Source of the DNA: Bacillota bacterium
GTDB taxonomy: Bacteria; Bacillota; Sulfobacillia; JABLXB01
Length of the DNA stretch: 64,000 nt
Reading direction: 5' to 3'
Assembly: GCA_013178305.1 (NCBI GenBank)
Contig: JABLXB010000001.1
Coordinates: 266,203 to 330,202 of the forward strand
Positions 15,958 to 26,400 of this stretch are shown here, piece by piece. The translations under genes were made by a program, and so were the position numbers. The notes beneath the pieces are model-generated. The model had not been told where the DNA came from and searched no databases. It worked only from the letters and a program-made list of their open reading frames with translations. Each line of letters opens with the position of its first letter. Positions within the stretch are counted from its first letter, which is position 1.

Positions 15958-17136
15958 TTGAACCCGAGGGAGATCCGAAAAGGGGTCATATCCGTGGGCG
16001 CGGTCGACTGGGACAGGCGCCTGTTTGATTCGCTCATACCGCTTCCAGACGGCACGAGCTACAACGCCTACCTGGTGAAGGGGTCCGAGAAGACAGCGCT
16101 CATCGACACGGTCGACCCAACCATGGAGGACGTCCTGTTCCACAACATCGAGGGCGTGCCAGTTATTGACTACGTGGTGGCGCACCACGGGGAGCAGGAC
16201 CATTCAGGCAGCATACCCGCGGTGCTGAAGAAGTACCCAGCGGCCAGGGTGGTGTGCACTCCGAAAGCCAAGGGTATACTCGCGGACTTGCTGCCCATCC
16301 CCGAAGACAAATTCGTTACCGTTGAGGATGGGGAGACCATATCGCTCGGCGACAGGACCCTGAAGTTCATCCACACACCGTGGGTACACTGGCCCGAGAC
16401 AATGGTCACGTACCTGGTCGAGGAGAAAATCCTGTTCAGCTGCGACTTATTCGGTTCGCACCTCGCGACGTCTGATCTGTACGTGACCGACGAGGCCAGT
16501 GTCTATGAGCCGGCCAAGAGGTACTACGCGGAGATAATGATGCCGTTCAGGCACGTTATCCCCCAGAATATCGACAAGCTGAAAGACCTGCTCATCCAGG
16601 TGATAGCCCCCAGCCACGGGCCGCTCTACGGCAGGCCCGAGTTCATCGTCAACGCCTACCGCGAGTGGAGCACGGGTGACCCGAAGAACGTGGCAGTCGT
16701 CGCGTATGTGACGATGCACGGTAGTACTGAGGCCATGGTGGACTACCTGGTCAACGCTCTGGCGGACAGGGGCGTGACGGTCGAGCAGTATAACCTGCCC
16801 GTGACGGACCTCGGCACGCTCGCGATGTCGCTCGTGGACGCGGCGACTGTCATTATCGGGACGCCGACGGTGCTGACGGGGGCGCATCCGGCCGCGGTGT
16901 ACGCCGCGTATCTCGCCAACGCGCTGAGGCCGAAGACGAGGTTCGCGGGGATAGTCGGGTCGTATAGCTGGGGTGGCCGTGCGGTCGAGCAGGTCAAGGG
17001 GATGCTGACGAATCTCAAGGTCGAACTGTTCGAGCCGGTCATCGCGAAGGGACGCCCGAAGTCGGCCGACTTCGAGGCCCTCGACAGTCTGGCGGACGCG
17101 GTGGCGGCAAAGCACAAGGAGCACAAACTGGTCTGA
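15958..17136 (+). CDS. A-type flavoprotein (flavodiiron protein, FprA-like)
   Basis: Cytosolic flavodiiron proteins reduce oxygen to water (or nitric oxide to nitrous oxide) in anaerobes. This 392-residue protein has an N-terminal metallo-beta-lactamase domain with diiron ligands HHGEQDHSG (H-x-E-x-DH), SCDLFGS and SHGPLYGRP, then a C-terminal flavodoxin domain starting AVVAYVTMHGSTEAM. All metal ligands are present. A TTG start at 15958 is supported by AAGGAGGAG eight bases upstream. The FMN reductase 15 bases downstream may supply electrons or share regulation. Confidence 0.93.
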   Translation: MNPREIRKGVISVGAVDWDRRLFDSLIPLPDGTSYNAYLVKGSEKTALIDTVDPTMEDVLFHNIEGVPVIDYVVAHHGEQDHSGSIPAVLKKYPAARVVCTPKAKGILADLLPIPEDKFVTVEDGETISLGDRTLKFIHTPWVHWPETMVTYLVEEKILFSCDLFGSHLATSDLYVTDEASVYEPAKRYYAEIMMPFRHVIPQNIDKLKDLLIQVIAPSHGPLYGRPEFIVNAYREWSTGDPKNVAVVAYVTMHGSTEAMVDYLVNALADRGVTVEQYNLPVTDLGTLAMSLVDAATVIIGTPTVLTGAHPAAVYAAYLANALRPKTRFAGIVGSYSWGGRAVEQVKGMLTNLKVELFEPVIAKGRPKSADFEALDSLADAVAAKHKEHKLV

Positions 17137-17151
17137 GACGGAGGTAGCACG

Positions 17152-17712
17152 ATGTACGTCCTGGCTGTGATCGGGTCACCGCGAAAGGGCGGAAATACCG
17201 ACGTACTGGTGGACAAGGCCATCGGGGGCGCGCGCTCGTCGGGTGCTCAGGTGGAGAAGGTGTATCTCAGCGACCTGGATATCGGGCCGTGCGACGCCTG
17301 CATGGGCTGCGAGAATACCGGCGAATGCGTCAAGCCGGACGACATGCAGGACCTTTTTCCAAAGATCCTGAGGGCGGACGGACTAATAATCGGCACTCCC
17401 GTGTACTGGTGGGGACCGACGGCGCAGACGAAGCTGTTCGTCGACCGCTGGTATTCCCTTCAGTTCAAGGAGGCTTCGATGAAAGGGAAGAAGATGGCGG
17501 TTATCGCCCCGTATGGAGACGACGACCCCGCCACGGCCCGCCACGTGTTCGGAATGTTCCAGGACGCCGCGGACTACCTGGGCGTCGACCTGGTGGGCAC
17601 CTGCGGCGCCACAGCCAACGACAAGGGCGAGGTCGCGTCCAACGAGGTGGCCCTCAAGCGCGCGCTTTACCTTGGGAAACTCGTAGCCGCTGGCGGCCAG
17701 GTCCACGGGTAG
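17152..17712 (+). CDS. NADPH-dependent FMN reductase / flavodoxin-fold protein
   Basis: A 186-residue flavodoxin-like fold protein with the N-terminal FMN-phosphate loop GSPRKGGNTD, the Cys-containing segment CDACMGCENTGEC and the GTPVYWWGPTAQTK block found in iron-sulfur-flavoprotein-like reductases. The four cysteines could bind an Fe-S cluster but their spacing is not diagnostic. ATG follows ACGGAGGTAG. Tight linkage to the flavodiiron gene suggests a role in oxygen or oxidative stress defence. Confidence 0.85.
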   Translation: MYVLAVIGSPRKGGNTDVLVDKAIGGARSSGAQVEKVYLSDLDIGPCDACMGCENTGECVKPDDMQDLFPKILRADGLIIGTPVYWWGPTAQTKLFVDRWYSLQFKEASMKGKKMAVIAPYGDDDPATARHVFGMFQDAADYLGVDLVGTCGATANDKGEVASNEVALKRALYLGKLVAAGGQVHG

Positions 17713-17761
17713 CCGCTCGCCGGGGTGACCGGCGCCGGTGCCCACCGGACCGGCCGGAGGT

Positions 17762-18427
17762 CTATTCCTTTACGGTCGCCTGTGCTGCTATCCCTCGAAT
17801 TCTCTCGAGCCGATCCGCCAGTATGTCTCGTTCCGCCACGACACGCAGGTAGTCGTCCAGCGTCACCTTACGCCCGCCCGTGTCGTCGCCGGACGGGTTG
17901 CGCCCCACCGGGGTGTCGCCTACACGGGGCGACGGCAGCTCGGACTCCAGCGCCCTCGTGACCCTCGCGGCGAATTCCTCCCAGCGCGGCAGGAGAAGGC
18001 GCGGGCACGCCTTCCCACTCCACTTCTTGTGGGGGACCATCCTCTCGATACCTAGACCCATGCGCCTGAGCAGCCACGCGATGAGCCGAACGGCATTGGC
18101 TTCGGCCGCCTCCCTGTCGCCGTCGCCGTTCTCGCATATCTCGATCCCGATGGAAGTCGAATTCCCAGGCCCGTTTCCCCCGTCCCCCGCGTGGTACGCA
18201 ACCTCGTCGACGGGCAGGTGCTGCACGATGTGCCGGTCGTCGACGGTGAAGTGCCACGACGCGGGAATGGATGCCGCCGCGCCTTTCAGGTAGCCGGCGT
18301 GTGCGAGCGCCGTCGCCCCCGCCCGTGGATTCGCCGTGTCGTGGACCGTTATCCACTCGGGCCTCATGAGCCGGCCGGGGCGATTACGGCGGCCCTTGGG
18401 TATAAAGTCGCGGATTACCTCCACCAC
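17762..18427 (-). CDS. N-acetylmuramoyl-L-alanine amidase (amidase_2, CwlA-like)
   Basis: This enzyme would cut the bond between MurNAc and the stem peptide of peptidoglycan. The 221-residue protein has zinc-site segments WITVHDTANP (histidine), SWHFTVDD and the late HKKWSGKACP block typical of CwlA/XlyA-type phage endolysins. A C-terminal helical tail (about 180-221) may bind the wall. There is no signal peptide, so export would depend on the holin-like gene six bases upstream in the operon. It is convergent with the FMN reductase gene. Confidence 0.9.
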   Translation of the reverse strand: MVEVIRDFIPKGRRNRPGRLMRPEWITVHDTANPRAGATALAHAGYLKGAAASIPASWHFTVDDRHIVQHLPVDEVAYHAGDGGNGPGNSTSIGIEICENGDGDREAAEANAVRLIAWLLRRMGLGIERMVPHKKWSGKACPRLLLPRWEEFAARVTRALESELPSPRVGDTPVGRNPSGDDTGGRKVTLDDYLRVVAERDILADRLERIRGIAAQATVKE

Positions 18428-18433
18428 AGCCGG

Positions 18434-18748
18434 TCACTTCCTTGCATCGGTTTCGAACCGCTTCTCGTATTCGGTTATCGCCTTATCGTTCATCTTGCCG
18501 GCGGCTGCCGCCACGAGGAACCCGTTGGCCACCGACAGGAAGTACACGATCCAATTAAACGGGCTCGCGCCCATGGCAAACTGCGCCAGCAAGACCACGA
18601 TGAATCCCACGATCACGGAGTAAATGTCGGTGGTAATGCCGAGTGCCTTCTGGACCAGGGTCTTGGTGTAGGCGACCACCAGGTACGTAAGGAACGATGC
18701 GCCTCCGAGCGTGGCCAGGGTCTCAACGGTGAACAGCTTGTCGGCCAA
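18434..18748 (-). CDS. Putative holin-like membrane protein
   Basis: About 104 residues with hydrophobic segments near residues 10-30, 40-65 and 70-90 and a charged C-terminus (MNDKAITEYEKRFETDARK). Size, topology and position directly before an endolysin-type amidase support a holin or holin-like role. The TTG at 18748 follows GAGGGGGAG; the frame is open upstream to 18823 but without a ribosome site. I recognise no family motif, so the assignment rests on context. Confidence 0.6.
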   Translation of the reverse strand: MADKLFTVETLATLGGASFLTYLVVAYTKTLVQKALGITTDIYSVIVGFIVVLLAQFAMGASPFNWIVYFLSVANGFLVAAAAGKMNDKAITEYEKRFETDARK

Positions 18749-18959
18749 TGGTCTCCCCCTCTGCACTGGACCCGACTCCATAGCATTATACGTCGTAGCG
18801 CTATGAGAGGCGCGGCGCTTCACGGAGTTTGCGCCGGGTCGACGCAGAGTCGGGTCCTGCTGCTGAAACTTGCGATCGATTATTCAAAGATGCATGGAGG
18901 ACGGCACTGTACACAGCCAGAAGAGATACCCAAATTCTGGCACAGGGGGTTGGTAGTTG

Positions 18960-20312
18960 ATGAGACGCAGGTGGGTATTGCCGGCCGCGGTTGTGATGGT
19001 ATTCGCCATGGCCGGCGTGGCACTGGCAGGTACCGGACCCGCTCACAAGGACATACCGCGCGAGTTTTCGGGTGAAGCGGCCCTGGCGCACATCCAGGCC
19101 CTGGCCACGGGGCCGAGGGTGGGAGGAACGCCGGCCGAGCTCCAGGCTGCGGAGTACATCAAGTCGTACCTGGCCGGCCTGGGGTATGAGGCATCACTCC
19201 AACAGTTCCCGATCTGGTACTTCGAGGGCAGGGGCTGCTCGCTGGAAGTCCTCTCGCCCGCAGCGGTCGCGGGTCCCCGGGCCGTCAACTTGCTGACCTA
19301 CTCGGCACCGGGCGACGTCGAGACAGACCTGGTATACTGCGGCCTCGGCAAGGCGGAGGACTTCGCCGGCCTGGATGTGACTGGGAAGATTGCGCTCATC
19401 AAGCGAGGCTCGATCACGTTCCTGGAGAAGACGCAGAACGCCATGAATCACGGGGCGTCGGCGGTCGTCATCTTCAACAGCGCGCCGGCCAACTTCTTCG
19501 GCACCCTCCAAAAACCCGTGGGCATGCCTGCGGTTTCTATCTCCGGGGTAGACGGGGAGGCGCTGGTGGCCGCGCTGGCAGAAGGGCCGGTCAAGGTGCA
19601 CCTTGTGAGCGACACCACGATCGAGCAAAGGTATTCGCACAACGTGATCGCATCCAAAAAGCCGTCGCGGGGCAAGGGGACCGGCAAGGTCGTCCTGGTC
19701 GGCGCGCATCTTGACTCCGTGGCGGCCGGGCCCGGCACCAACGACAACGCCTCGGGCGTCGCCGTGATGCTCGAGGCGGCCAGGGTCCTGAAGGATTACG
19801 ACCTGGCCAGCGAGGTGCGGTTCCTCGCGTTCGGGTCGGAGGAGCTCAGCCTGGTGGGGTCCAACTACTACGCGGCGTCGCTCACTCCCGAGGAGGTTTC
19901 CAGCATCATCGGGATGATCAACCTCGACATGGTCGGTGTCGGCGGCACGTGCTCCTCGGGCAACATCGGGATATCGGACGAGTGGCTCGTGGACCTCGGC
20001 ATCGCCACCGCCGGCGAGATGGGTCTTACAATGGAGAAGGAGGCCCGCGGCACGAACAGCGACCACTATCCGTTTGAGGCTCTGGGGATACCGGTCAACT
20101 TCGTCACGTGGGGGCCCGACCCGTACTACCACACTCCCCAGGATACGGTCGACAAGATTAGCACAGCCGACCTCAACTGGGCGGGCGATGTGGTGACGGC
20201 GAACATGTTCGACCTGGCGAAGACCCCGCTTCCGAAGTCGGTCAGCGGTATACTCGCCAAGGCGCACAAGTACACGTCGACCTACATGGGAAGGGAGTGC
20301 GATCTCGAGTAA
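18960..20312 (+). CDS. Secreted M28 family zinc peptidase with PA domain
   Basis: The 450-residue protein has a signal peptide (RRRWVLPAAVVMVFAMAG, cut after ALA), a protease-associated domain inserted at about residues 110-200, and an M28 catalytic domain with dinuclear zinc ligands GAHLDS, GTNDNASG, GSEELSLVG, NLDMVG and YYHTPQD. Such enzymes are aminopeptidases acting outside the cell. GGGGG lies ten bases before the ATG; a TTG directly before it is a possible start. Extracellular peptide release fits with the Opp importer encoded in the window. Confidence 0.92.
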   Translation: MRRRWVLPAAVVMVFAMAGVALAGTGPAHKDIPREFSGEAALAHIQALATGPRVGGTPAELQAAEYIKSYLAGLGYEASLQQFPIWYFEGRGCSLEVLSPAAVAGPRAVNLLTYSAPGDVETDLVYCGLGKAEDFAGLDVTGKIALIKRGSITFLEKTQNAMNHGASAVVIFNSAPANFFGTLQKPVGMPAVSISGVDGEALVAALAEGPVKVHLVSDTTIEQRYSHNVIASKKPSRGKGTGKVVLVGAHLDSVAAGPGTNDNASGVAVMLEAARVLKDYDLASEVRFLAFGSEELSLVGSNYYAASLTPEEVSSIIGMINLDMVGVGGTCSSGNIGISDEWLVDLGIATAGEMGLTMEKEARGTNSDHYPFEALGIPVNFVTWGPDPYYHTPQDTVDKISTADLNWAGDVVTANMFDLAKTPLPKSVSGILAKAHKYTSTYMGRECDLE

Positions 20313-20349
20313 GGCCCCGAAGATGCCGGTGGCCAGCACAAGAGCAATC

Positions 20350-20380
20350 GTGGGGAGCGCGCCGATCGCCTCCCCACTTC
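20350..20380. terminator. Bidirectional terminator candidate
   Basis: Inverted repeat GTGGGGAG/CTCCCCAC with a 12-base loop between two converging genes (the M28 peptidase and pyk). The plus-strand tail is TTCAATC; no strong T-run. Confidence 0.55.
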
Positions 20381-20436
20381 AATCAGGAGGACAAGTTCAA
20401 CTACCGGAATTACGGTGAATGCCGCGATGAGCCAGA

Positions 20437-22185
20437 TCATACGCAGGCTTCACCGAGGTAAATCAGCCCCCGCGTGGCGTCTATAGTCACGGTCTGCAGG
20501 TCCCTCAGGATACTCGTCGCGCCCTGCGCCCCGACCACGGCCGGGATACCGTACTGCAGGGCGGCGATCGCCGCGTGCGAAGTCAGGCCGCCTTCTTCAG
20601 CAATGATGCCTGACGCTTCACGGATGAACGGGACGAAGTCGCTGTCCGTCCCGATCGTTACGAGAATATCACCCGGGTGGAACTTGCCGGCGGCCTCCGT
20701 GGCGGTCTTCGCGATGCATGCCCGGCCGGTGGCGGGCCTCGACCCGATCCCTGTGCCGCGAACGGGGATGTCACCGACAGTGTGTACCTTTATGAGGTTC
20801 GTGGTGCCCGGTATCCCCACGGGGACGCCCGCGGTGATGACCACGAGGTCGCCCTTCTTGATGAGTCCCTTCTCGAGGCCGGCCAGAACCGCCTGGTCAA
20901 CCATTTCGTCTGTGCCCTTCACCGGCGTGATTTGCGTCGGGAATACGCCCCACACGAGAAGCAGCTTCCTCACCGTGTCGGGTCGCGGAGTCACCGCGAG
21001 GACGGGGGCGCGCGGCCTGTACTTCGAGACCATGCGGGCGGTGTGCCCCGACTCGGTGGCGGTAATGACGCACGCGGCGCCAAGGTCATTCGCCGTCCCT
21101 GCCGTGGCGCTGGATATAGCCTCGGTGACAGTCCGGGCAGCCTGCGTACGCTTGCGCACGAGGATCTCATCGTGCCGCAGCGCGGTCTCGGCCCTCTCCG
21201 CAATGCGGGCCATCATGGCCGTGGCTTCAACGGGGTATTTGCCCGAGGCGGTCTCAGCCGACAGCATCACGGCGTCCGTGCCGTCGAAGATGGCATTGGC
21301 CACGTCACTGGCCTCAGCGCGCGTCGGCCGCGGCTTGTTTATCATCGACTCCAGCATTTGCGTGGCGGTAATCACGGGCTTGCCCAGCCTGTTGCACCGG
21401 TCGATCATCGTCTTCTGGACGAGCGGCACGTCCTCCGGTGGAATCTCGACGCCGAGGTCGCCGCGCGCCACCATGAGCCCGTCCGAGACCTTCAGGATCT
21501 CGTCGAGGTTGCTGACTCCCTCGCGGCTCTCGATCTTGGAGATGATGTGGGTGCAGCCGCCCGCCTCCTCGATAATGCGCCGGATGGCCAGGACGTCGGA
21601 TTCCTTCCTGATGAACGAGGCCGCGATGAAGTCGACGTCGATGGCGACGCCCCATCGCAGGTCGTCGATGTCCTTATCCGACAGCGCGGGAAGTGACACG
21701 CTGGAGTCGGGCAGGTTTACCTTCTTGCGGTTACTGATTACCCCGCCGTTGAGTACCCGGCAGCGCACGTCCGTCCCGCCGACTTCGAGCACCGACAGCC
21801 CGATGTTGCCGTCGTCGAGCAGGACTCCCCCGCCCTCGTGCACGTCGCGGGGGAACCCGGGGTGCTGCACGTGCGCGATCGTCGAGTCACCTAGCACCTC
21901 GCGCGTCGTGAGCGTGAAGGCGGCGCCTTCCTCCAGCACCGCGGAGCCGTTCCGGAACTCGCCGAGCCTGATCTCGGGCCCCTTGGTGTCGAGCATCACC
22001 GCGACGGGGCGGCCCAGGCGCGCGCACGCCTGCCGCAGTGTCTCGATGCGCCGCGCGTGCTCATCCCGGCTTCCGTGGGATAAATTGAGGCGGGCCACGT
22101 TCATGCCCGCTTCGATGAGCCCGGTCATTATCTCCGGCGATTCGCTGGCCGGACCGAGTGTGCATACGATTTTGGTCTTCCTCAA
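20437..22185 (-). CDS. pyk: Pyruvate kinase with C-terminal PEP-utiliser domain
   Basis: Pyruvate kinase moves phosphate from phosphoenolpyruvate to ADP in the last step of glycolysis. The 582-residue form carries the usual A/B/C domains (MVARGDLGVEIPPEDV, TQMLESMINKPRPTRAE, DGTDAVMLSAETASGKYP) and an extra C-terminal swivelling domain with GLTSHAAIAALQYGIPAVVG, common in bacilli and clostridia. The start is a TTG at 22185; an ATG slightly upstream runs into a stop. It follows pfkA by 24 bases, so the two glycolytic genes are cotranscribed. Confidence 0.96.
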   Translation of the reverse strand: MRKTKIVCTLGPASESPEIMTGLIEAGMNVARLNLSHGSRDEHARRIETLRQACARLGRPVAVMLDTKGPEIRLGEFRNGSAVLEEGAAFTLTTREVLGDSTIAHVQHPGFPRDVHEGGGVLLDDGNIGLSVLEVGGTDVRCRVLNGGVISNRKKVNLPDSSVSLPALSDKDIDDLRWGVAIDVDFIAASFIRKESDVLAIRRIIEEAGGCTHIISKIESREGVSNLDEILKVSDGLMVARGDLGVEIPPEDVPLVQKTMIDRCNRLGKPVITATQMLESMINKPRPTRAEASDVANAIFDGTDAVMLSAETASGKYPVEATAMMARIAERAETALRHDEILVRKRTQAARTVTEAISSATAGTANDLGAACVITATESGHTARMVSKYRPRAPVLAVTPRPDTVRKLLLVWGVFPTQITPVKGTDEMVDQAVLAGLEKGLIKKGDLVVITAGVPVGIPGTTNLIKVHTVGDIPVRGTGIGSRPATGRACIAKTATEAAGKFHPGDILVTIGTDSDFVPFIREASGIIAEEGGLTSHAAIAALQYGIPAVVGAQGATSILRDLQTVTIDATRGLIYLGEACV

Positions 22186-22209
22186 AGGGACATCACTCCC
22201 CCGGCGACT

Positions 22210-23166
22210 CTAGATCGCGAGTTCCGCGGCAAGCCGGTACACCTCGTGATCGATTTCTTTCTTCTGCGTTAAGACATAATCTATGTCCTGGACCTCGAGA
22301 TCGGGACCGGAGACGCCGATGAACGAGGACTTCCGGCCCTGAGCGAGCATCTCGACCGCCTTTGCCCCCATGCGGCTGCCGAGCATTCTGTCCAACCCCG
22401 AGGGCGTGCCTCCCCTCTGGATGTAACCAAGCACAGCCACGCGGGTCTCGAACCCGGTCCTCTTGGTTATCTCCTCGGCAACGCTGAAACCGCTGCCAAC
22501 GCCCTCGGCGACCACAATGATACTGTGTGTCTTGCCCCGCCGGTATCCTCTCAGCAGCCTGTCGCACACGTCGTCCATGCTGAACGGTATCTCCGGTATC
22601 AATATCGACTCGGCCCCGCCGGCCATCCCCGCCGCAAGCGCGAGGAACCCTCTCTCGCGGCCCATAACCTCGACAACGAATGTACGCTCGAAGGCGGTGG
22701 CGGTGTCGCGGAGTTTGTTGACGCCGTCGAGGATCGTGTTGAGGGCCGTATCGAATCCGATGGAGTAGTCGGTGCAGGCCACGTCGTTATCTATGCTACC
22801 CGGGACGAACGCCACGTTTATCCCCTGGTCAATGAGCATCTTGGAACCGTGGAGCGATCCGTCGCCCCCGATCACGATGAGCCCGTCAAACCGCTCCTGC
22901 TTCAGGACTTTGACCGCCTCGGCCAGGCCCTCCGGCGTCCTGAACTTGTCGCTCCTGCCGCTATGCAGGACTGTCCCGCCCCTGTGGATTATGTCCGCGA
23001 CCGACCCGAGCTGCATCGAAACCATCTCACCCGACATCAGGCCGATGAACCCGCGCATGAAGCCGATGACCTGGTGCCCATCGTAGATCCCCTTGCGTAC
23101 GACGGCGCGGATGCAAGCATTCATGCCCGGGGCATCCCCGCCGCTGGTCAACACTCCTATCCTCAT
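22210..23166 (-). CDS. pfkA: 6-phosphofructokinase
   Basis: The enzyme phosphorylates fructose 6-phosphate, the committed step of glycolysis. The 318-residue protein has GVLTSGGDAPGMN, the nucleotide-site GGDGS (glycine-serine form expected for ATP rather than pyrophosphate dependence), catalytic GSIDNDVACTDYSIGFDTA and the VVEVMGRERGFLAL substrate block. The catalytic loop has Ser where most have Thr (TIDND), a conservative change. The ATG at 23166 is preceded by AAGGGG. Confidence 0.96.
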   Translation of the reverse strand: MRIGVLTSGGDAPGMNACIRAVVRKGIYDGHQVIGFMRGFIGLMSGEMVSMQLGSVADIIHRGGTVLHSGRSDKFRTPEGLAEAVKVLKQERFDGLIVIGGDGSLHGSKMLIDQGINVAFVPGSIDNDVACTDYSIGFDTALNTILDGVNKLRDTATAFERTFVVEVMGRERGFLALAAGMAGGAESILIPEIPFSMDDVCDRLLRGYRRGKTHSIIVVAEGVGSGFSVAEEITKRTGFETRVAVLGYIQRGGTPSGLDRMLGSRMGAKAVEMLAQGRKSSFIGVSGPDLEVQDIDYVLTQKKEIDHEVYRLAAELAI

Positions 23167-23206
23167 GTCATGACCCCTTCCAGACCCGCTGCTGCGTCCA
23201 GTCAAC

Positions 23207-23407
23207 TTATACACCCAGCACTCCTGTGAGAATCTCGTGGGCTTCCTCTACCTCTCCCTCGGGAACCAGTACTTCCACGCTACCGGCCGCCCCCATTTGA
23301 GGTACCCCCATCGACCTGAGCATGCACAGGAGTCCCTCTTTAACCAGGACCTCCTTCAGCATCTCAGCCAGGGCCTTGTTAGGTGCTATGTAGACTACAG
23401 TCCACAC
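23207..23407 (-). CDS. DUF2007-type small protein
   Basis: A 66-residue protein from a GTG at 23407 after GGGGGG. It looks like the putative signal-transducing DUF2007 fold (WTVVYIAPNKALAEMLKEVL, later VEVLVPEGEVEEAHEIL). The function is unknown. It sits between dnaE and pfkA, and in related clostridial genomes a similar small gene occupies this place. Confidence 0.7.
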   Translation of the reverse strand: MWTVVYIAPNKALAEMLKEVLVKEGLLCMLRSMGVPQMGAAGSVEVLVPEGEVEEAHEILTGVLGV

Positions 23408-23451
23408 GGTACCAACCCCCCGGCGGTCACCGGATCCGGCGCGCCCTCGGC

Positions 23452-26400
23452 TCATCCGTTCTCCTCGACTTCCGAAAACTCCTTTTCCGGGATTTCCTCG
23501 AAGGCAACGCAACCGCTTCCCACGAGGTCTTCGAGCTCGCACTGCAGCGACGGCGACGGTGTGACCCAGTACTGCGGTGAGGCCATGATGAGTCTCTTCT
23601 TGTCAACGAAGTTGATGTAAACAGGCCACGAACCCGCGTTATCCTGGAGGATCTCCTTCAGCCTGTTGAGTGTCGCGCCACCAGCCGTGTCGCCGCCGCG
23701 AACCACGACGGTGACTTTGCCGCTCGACCCTGCGAAAACCCCCTGGCCCCTGGAAAGCGGCGACACGGACTCCGCAATCACTTTCACCTGCTCGTCCTGT
23801 ATCTGCACCCGGCCCGTGACAAGCACTATTGTGTCCACCTGGATGTCCTGAGACACCTTGCCGAATACCCGCGGAAACACAACGACTTCGGTCGAGCCGG
23901 TGAGGTCTTCCAGGGTGACGAACGCCATCATCCCGCCGTTTTTCGTGGTTATTTTCTTGGCAGCGGTTATGAGGCCGCCGATCGTGACTCTCTCGTCGTT
24001 GGCGACGCCGGACAGGCGCTGGCAGGTGCACGAGCACATGTTCCTGAGCTGCCGCTCGCACTCCTTGAGAGGGTTACCGCTAATATATAGCCCCAGCAGG
24101 TCTTTTTCCATCCTGAGCAATTCGTTTCGCGGGTACTCGGGGACGTCCGGCAGCGACTCTCCGGCAGCCTGCACGGGCACACCGGAGAGAAGGCTCATCT
24201 GGCTGCCACTACTGCCCTTCGCCGACCGCGACGAACGAGACAGCGTGCCCTCCAGAGCGGCCATCAGCTGGGCACGCCTGCCCAGGCTCCCCATGGACCC
24301 CGACTTTATCAGGCTCTCCAGTACGCGCTTGTTCAGGGCGCGCGAGTCCACCCGCGAGCAGAAATCCGCGAGCGACCGGAACAGCCCACCCTCATCCCTT
24401 GCGCTGATGATAGAGGCAATCGCCGCCTCGCCCACGTTCTTGACCGCGTTGAGCCCGAACCTTATGCCGTCCTTCGTGACGGTGAAGTCGGCCAGGCTCT
24501 CGTTAATATCGGGGGGCAGAACGCGGATGCCGAGCCTCCTGCACTCGTCGATGTACTGGGATACCTTTTCGGACTGGCCGGCGACGCTCGTCAGGAGCGC
24601 GGCCATGAACTCCGCGGGGTAGTTCGCCTTTAGGTAAGCCGTCTGGTACGCGATGAAACCGTACGCCGCCGCATGCGCCTTGTTGAAACCGTAGTTGGCG
24701 AACTTCATGATGAGGTCGTAGACCTCCGAGGCCACCCTTTTCGCGACCCCGTGGCTGACACAACCCGAAACGAACGACTGCTCCATCTTGTCGAGCAGTT
24801 CCTTCTTCTTCTTGCCGACGGCCCGCCTGAGGATGTCGGCCTCCGCGAGGCTGAAGCCGGCCATCGCCGACGCCACCTGCATGATCTGCTCCTGATAAAC
24901 CATGACCCCGTGGGTTTCCTGGAGTATGGGCTCCATGCGCGGGTGGAGATACTTCGGCTTACCGGTCCTAGAAGCTATGAATTCGGGGATGTGTTCCATC
25001 GGGCCCGGACGACACAAGGCCACGGAGGCGATTATGTCCTCAAACCGCGAGGGCTTGAGTTTGATGAGAAAGTCACGTACCCAGTCGCTTTCAAGCTGGA
25101 ATATCCCCAGGGTCTCGCCGCGGCTGAGCATCTCGTACGGCGCGGGGTCGTCGAGCGGAATGTTGTTGATGTCGATGTCGAGGCCTCTCAGCCGCTGTAT
25201 GGATTTCAGCGTATGGTCGAGCACGGTCAGCGTTCGCAGGCCGAGGAAGTCCATCTTGAGAAGGCCGAGTTCCTCGAGGAGGTCCATCGTGAACTGGGTG
25301 ACCACGCCGCCTTCAGAAGCGCGCTGCACCGGGACGAACTCGACGAGGTTCTTCCCCGTTATCACGACCCCGGCGGCGTGTACAGACGCGTGCCTCGGCA
25401 TGCCTTCGAGAGCCCTGCCCACGTCGATGACGTCGCGGAATTTCTCGTTCTCGTTGTACATCTTCTTCAGGTCCGGCGCCGTCTCGAGGGCCTTGTCGAG
25501 GGTGATGCCGAGATGGGCCGGCACCGCCTTGGCCAGGCGGTCCGCGTCGGCGTATGATACCTCGAGCGCCCGGGCGACGTCTCTGATGACCGCTCGGGCC
25601 GCCATTGTGCCAAACGTGATTATCTGCGCAACACATTGCGAACCGTACTTCTGGGTGACGTATTCTATGACTTCGCCTCGCCGTTCAAAGCAGAAGTCGA
25701 TGTCCATGTCGGGCAGCGTCACACGCTCGGGGTTCAGGAACCGCTCGAACAGCAGCCCGTACCTGAGCGGGTCGATGTCGGTGATCCCCAGCACGTACGC
25801 CACCAGGCTCCCAGCCGCCGAACCCCTTCCCGGACCCACCGGGATATTCCTCGACTTCGCGTACTGCACGAAGTCGGACACGATCAGGAAGTACCCGGGG
25901 TAGCCCATGTCGTTGATGACTTTCAGCTCATACTCCAGCCTGTCCCTGACGTCCTGAAACGGGTTTGGATACCTGAGATGCAGCCTCTCCTCGCAGAGGC
26001 TCCTGAGGTACGTCGACTCGTTGAAGCCGGGCGGGCATTTGAACTCGGGAAGGTTGGTCTTGCCGAACTCGAACGTGACATTGCAGCGCTCAGCAATTTC
26101 AAGGGTGTTCCGCAACGCCTCGGGTGCGAACGAGAAGACGTCGTACATCTCCTGCTGCGTCTTGAAGTAGAACTCCTCGCTGCCGAACCTGAGCCTCTGC
26201 GGGTCGCTGACCAGCTTGTTCGTCTGTATGCAAAGAAGGATGTCGTGGGCGCGCGCATCCCCCCTGTTCGTGTAATGGCTGTCGTTCGTAGCCACAATGG
26301 GGGTGCGCGTTTCCGCGGCTATGTCGAGCAGGGCGCGATTGGCGCGCTTCTGTTCGTCGAGGCCGTTGTCCTGGAGTTCGAGGTAGAAGTTGCGTTCGCC

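Noticed and set aside
17762..20312. Prophage around the amidase and holin-like genes
   Set aside because: No capsid, tail, integrase or terminase genes are nearby.
20474..22213. Long plus-strand ORF opposite pyk (579 residues)
   Set aside because: Antisense shadow rich in Ser/Arg; the minus strand encodes complete pyruvate kinase.
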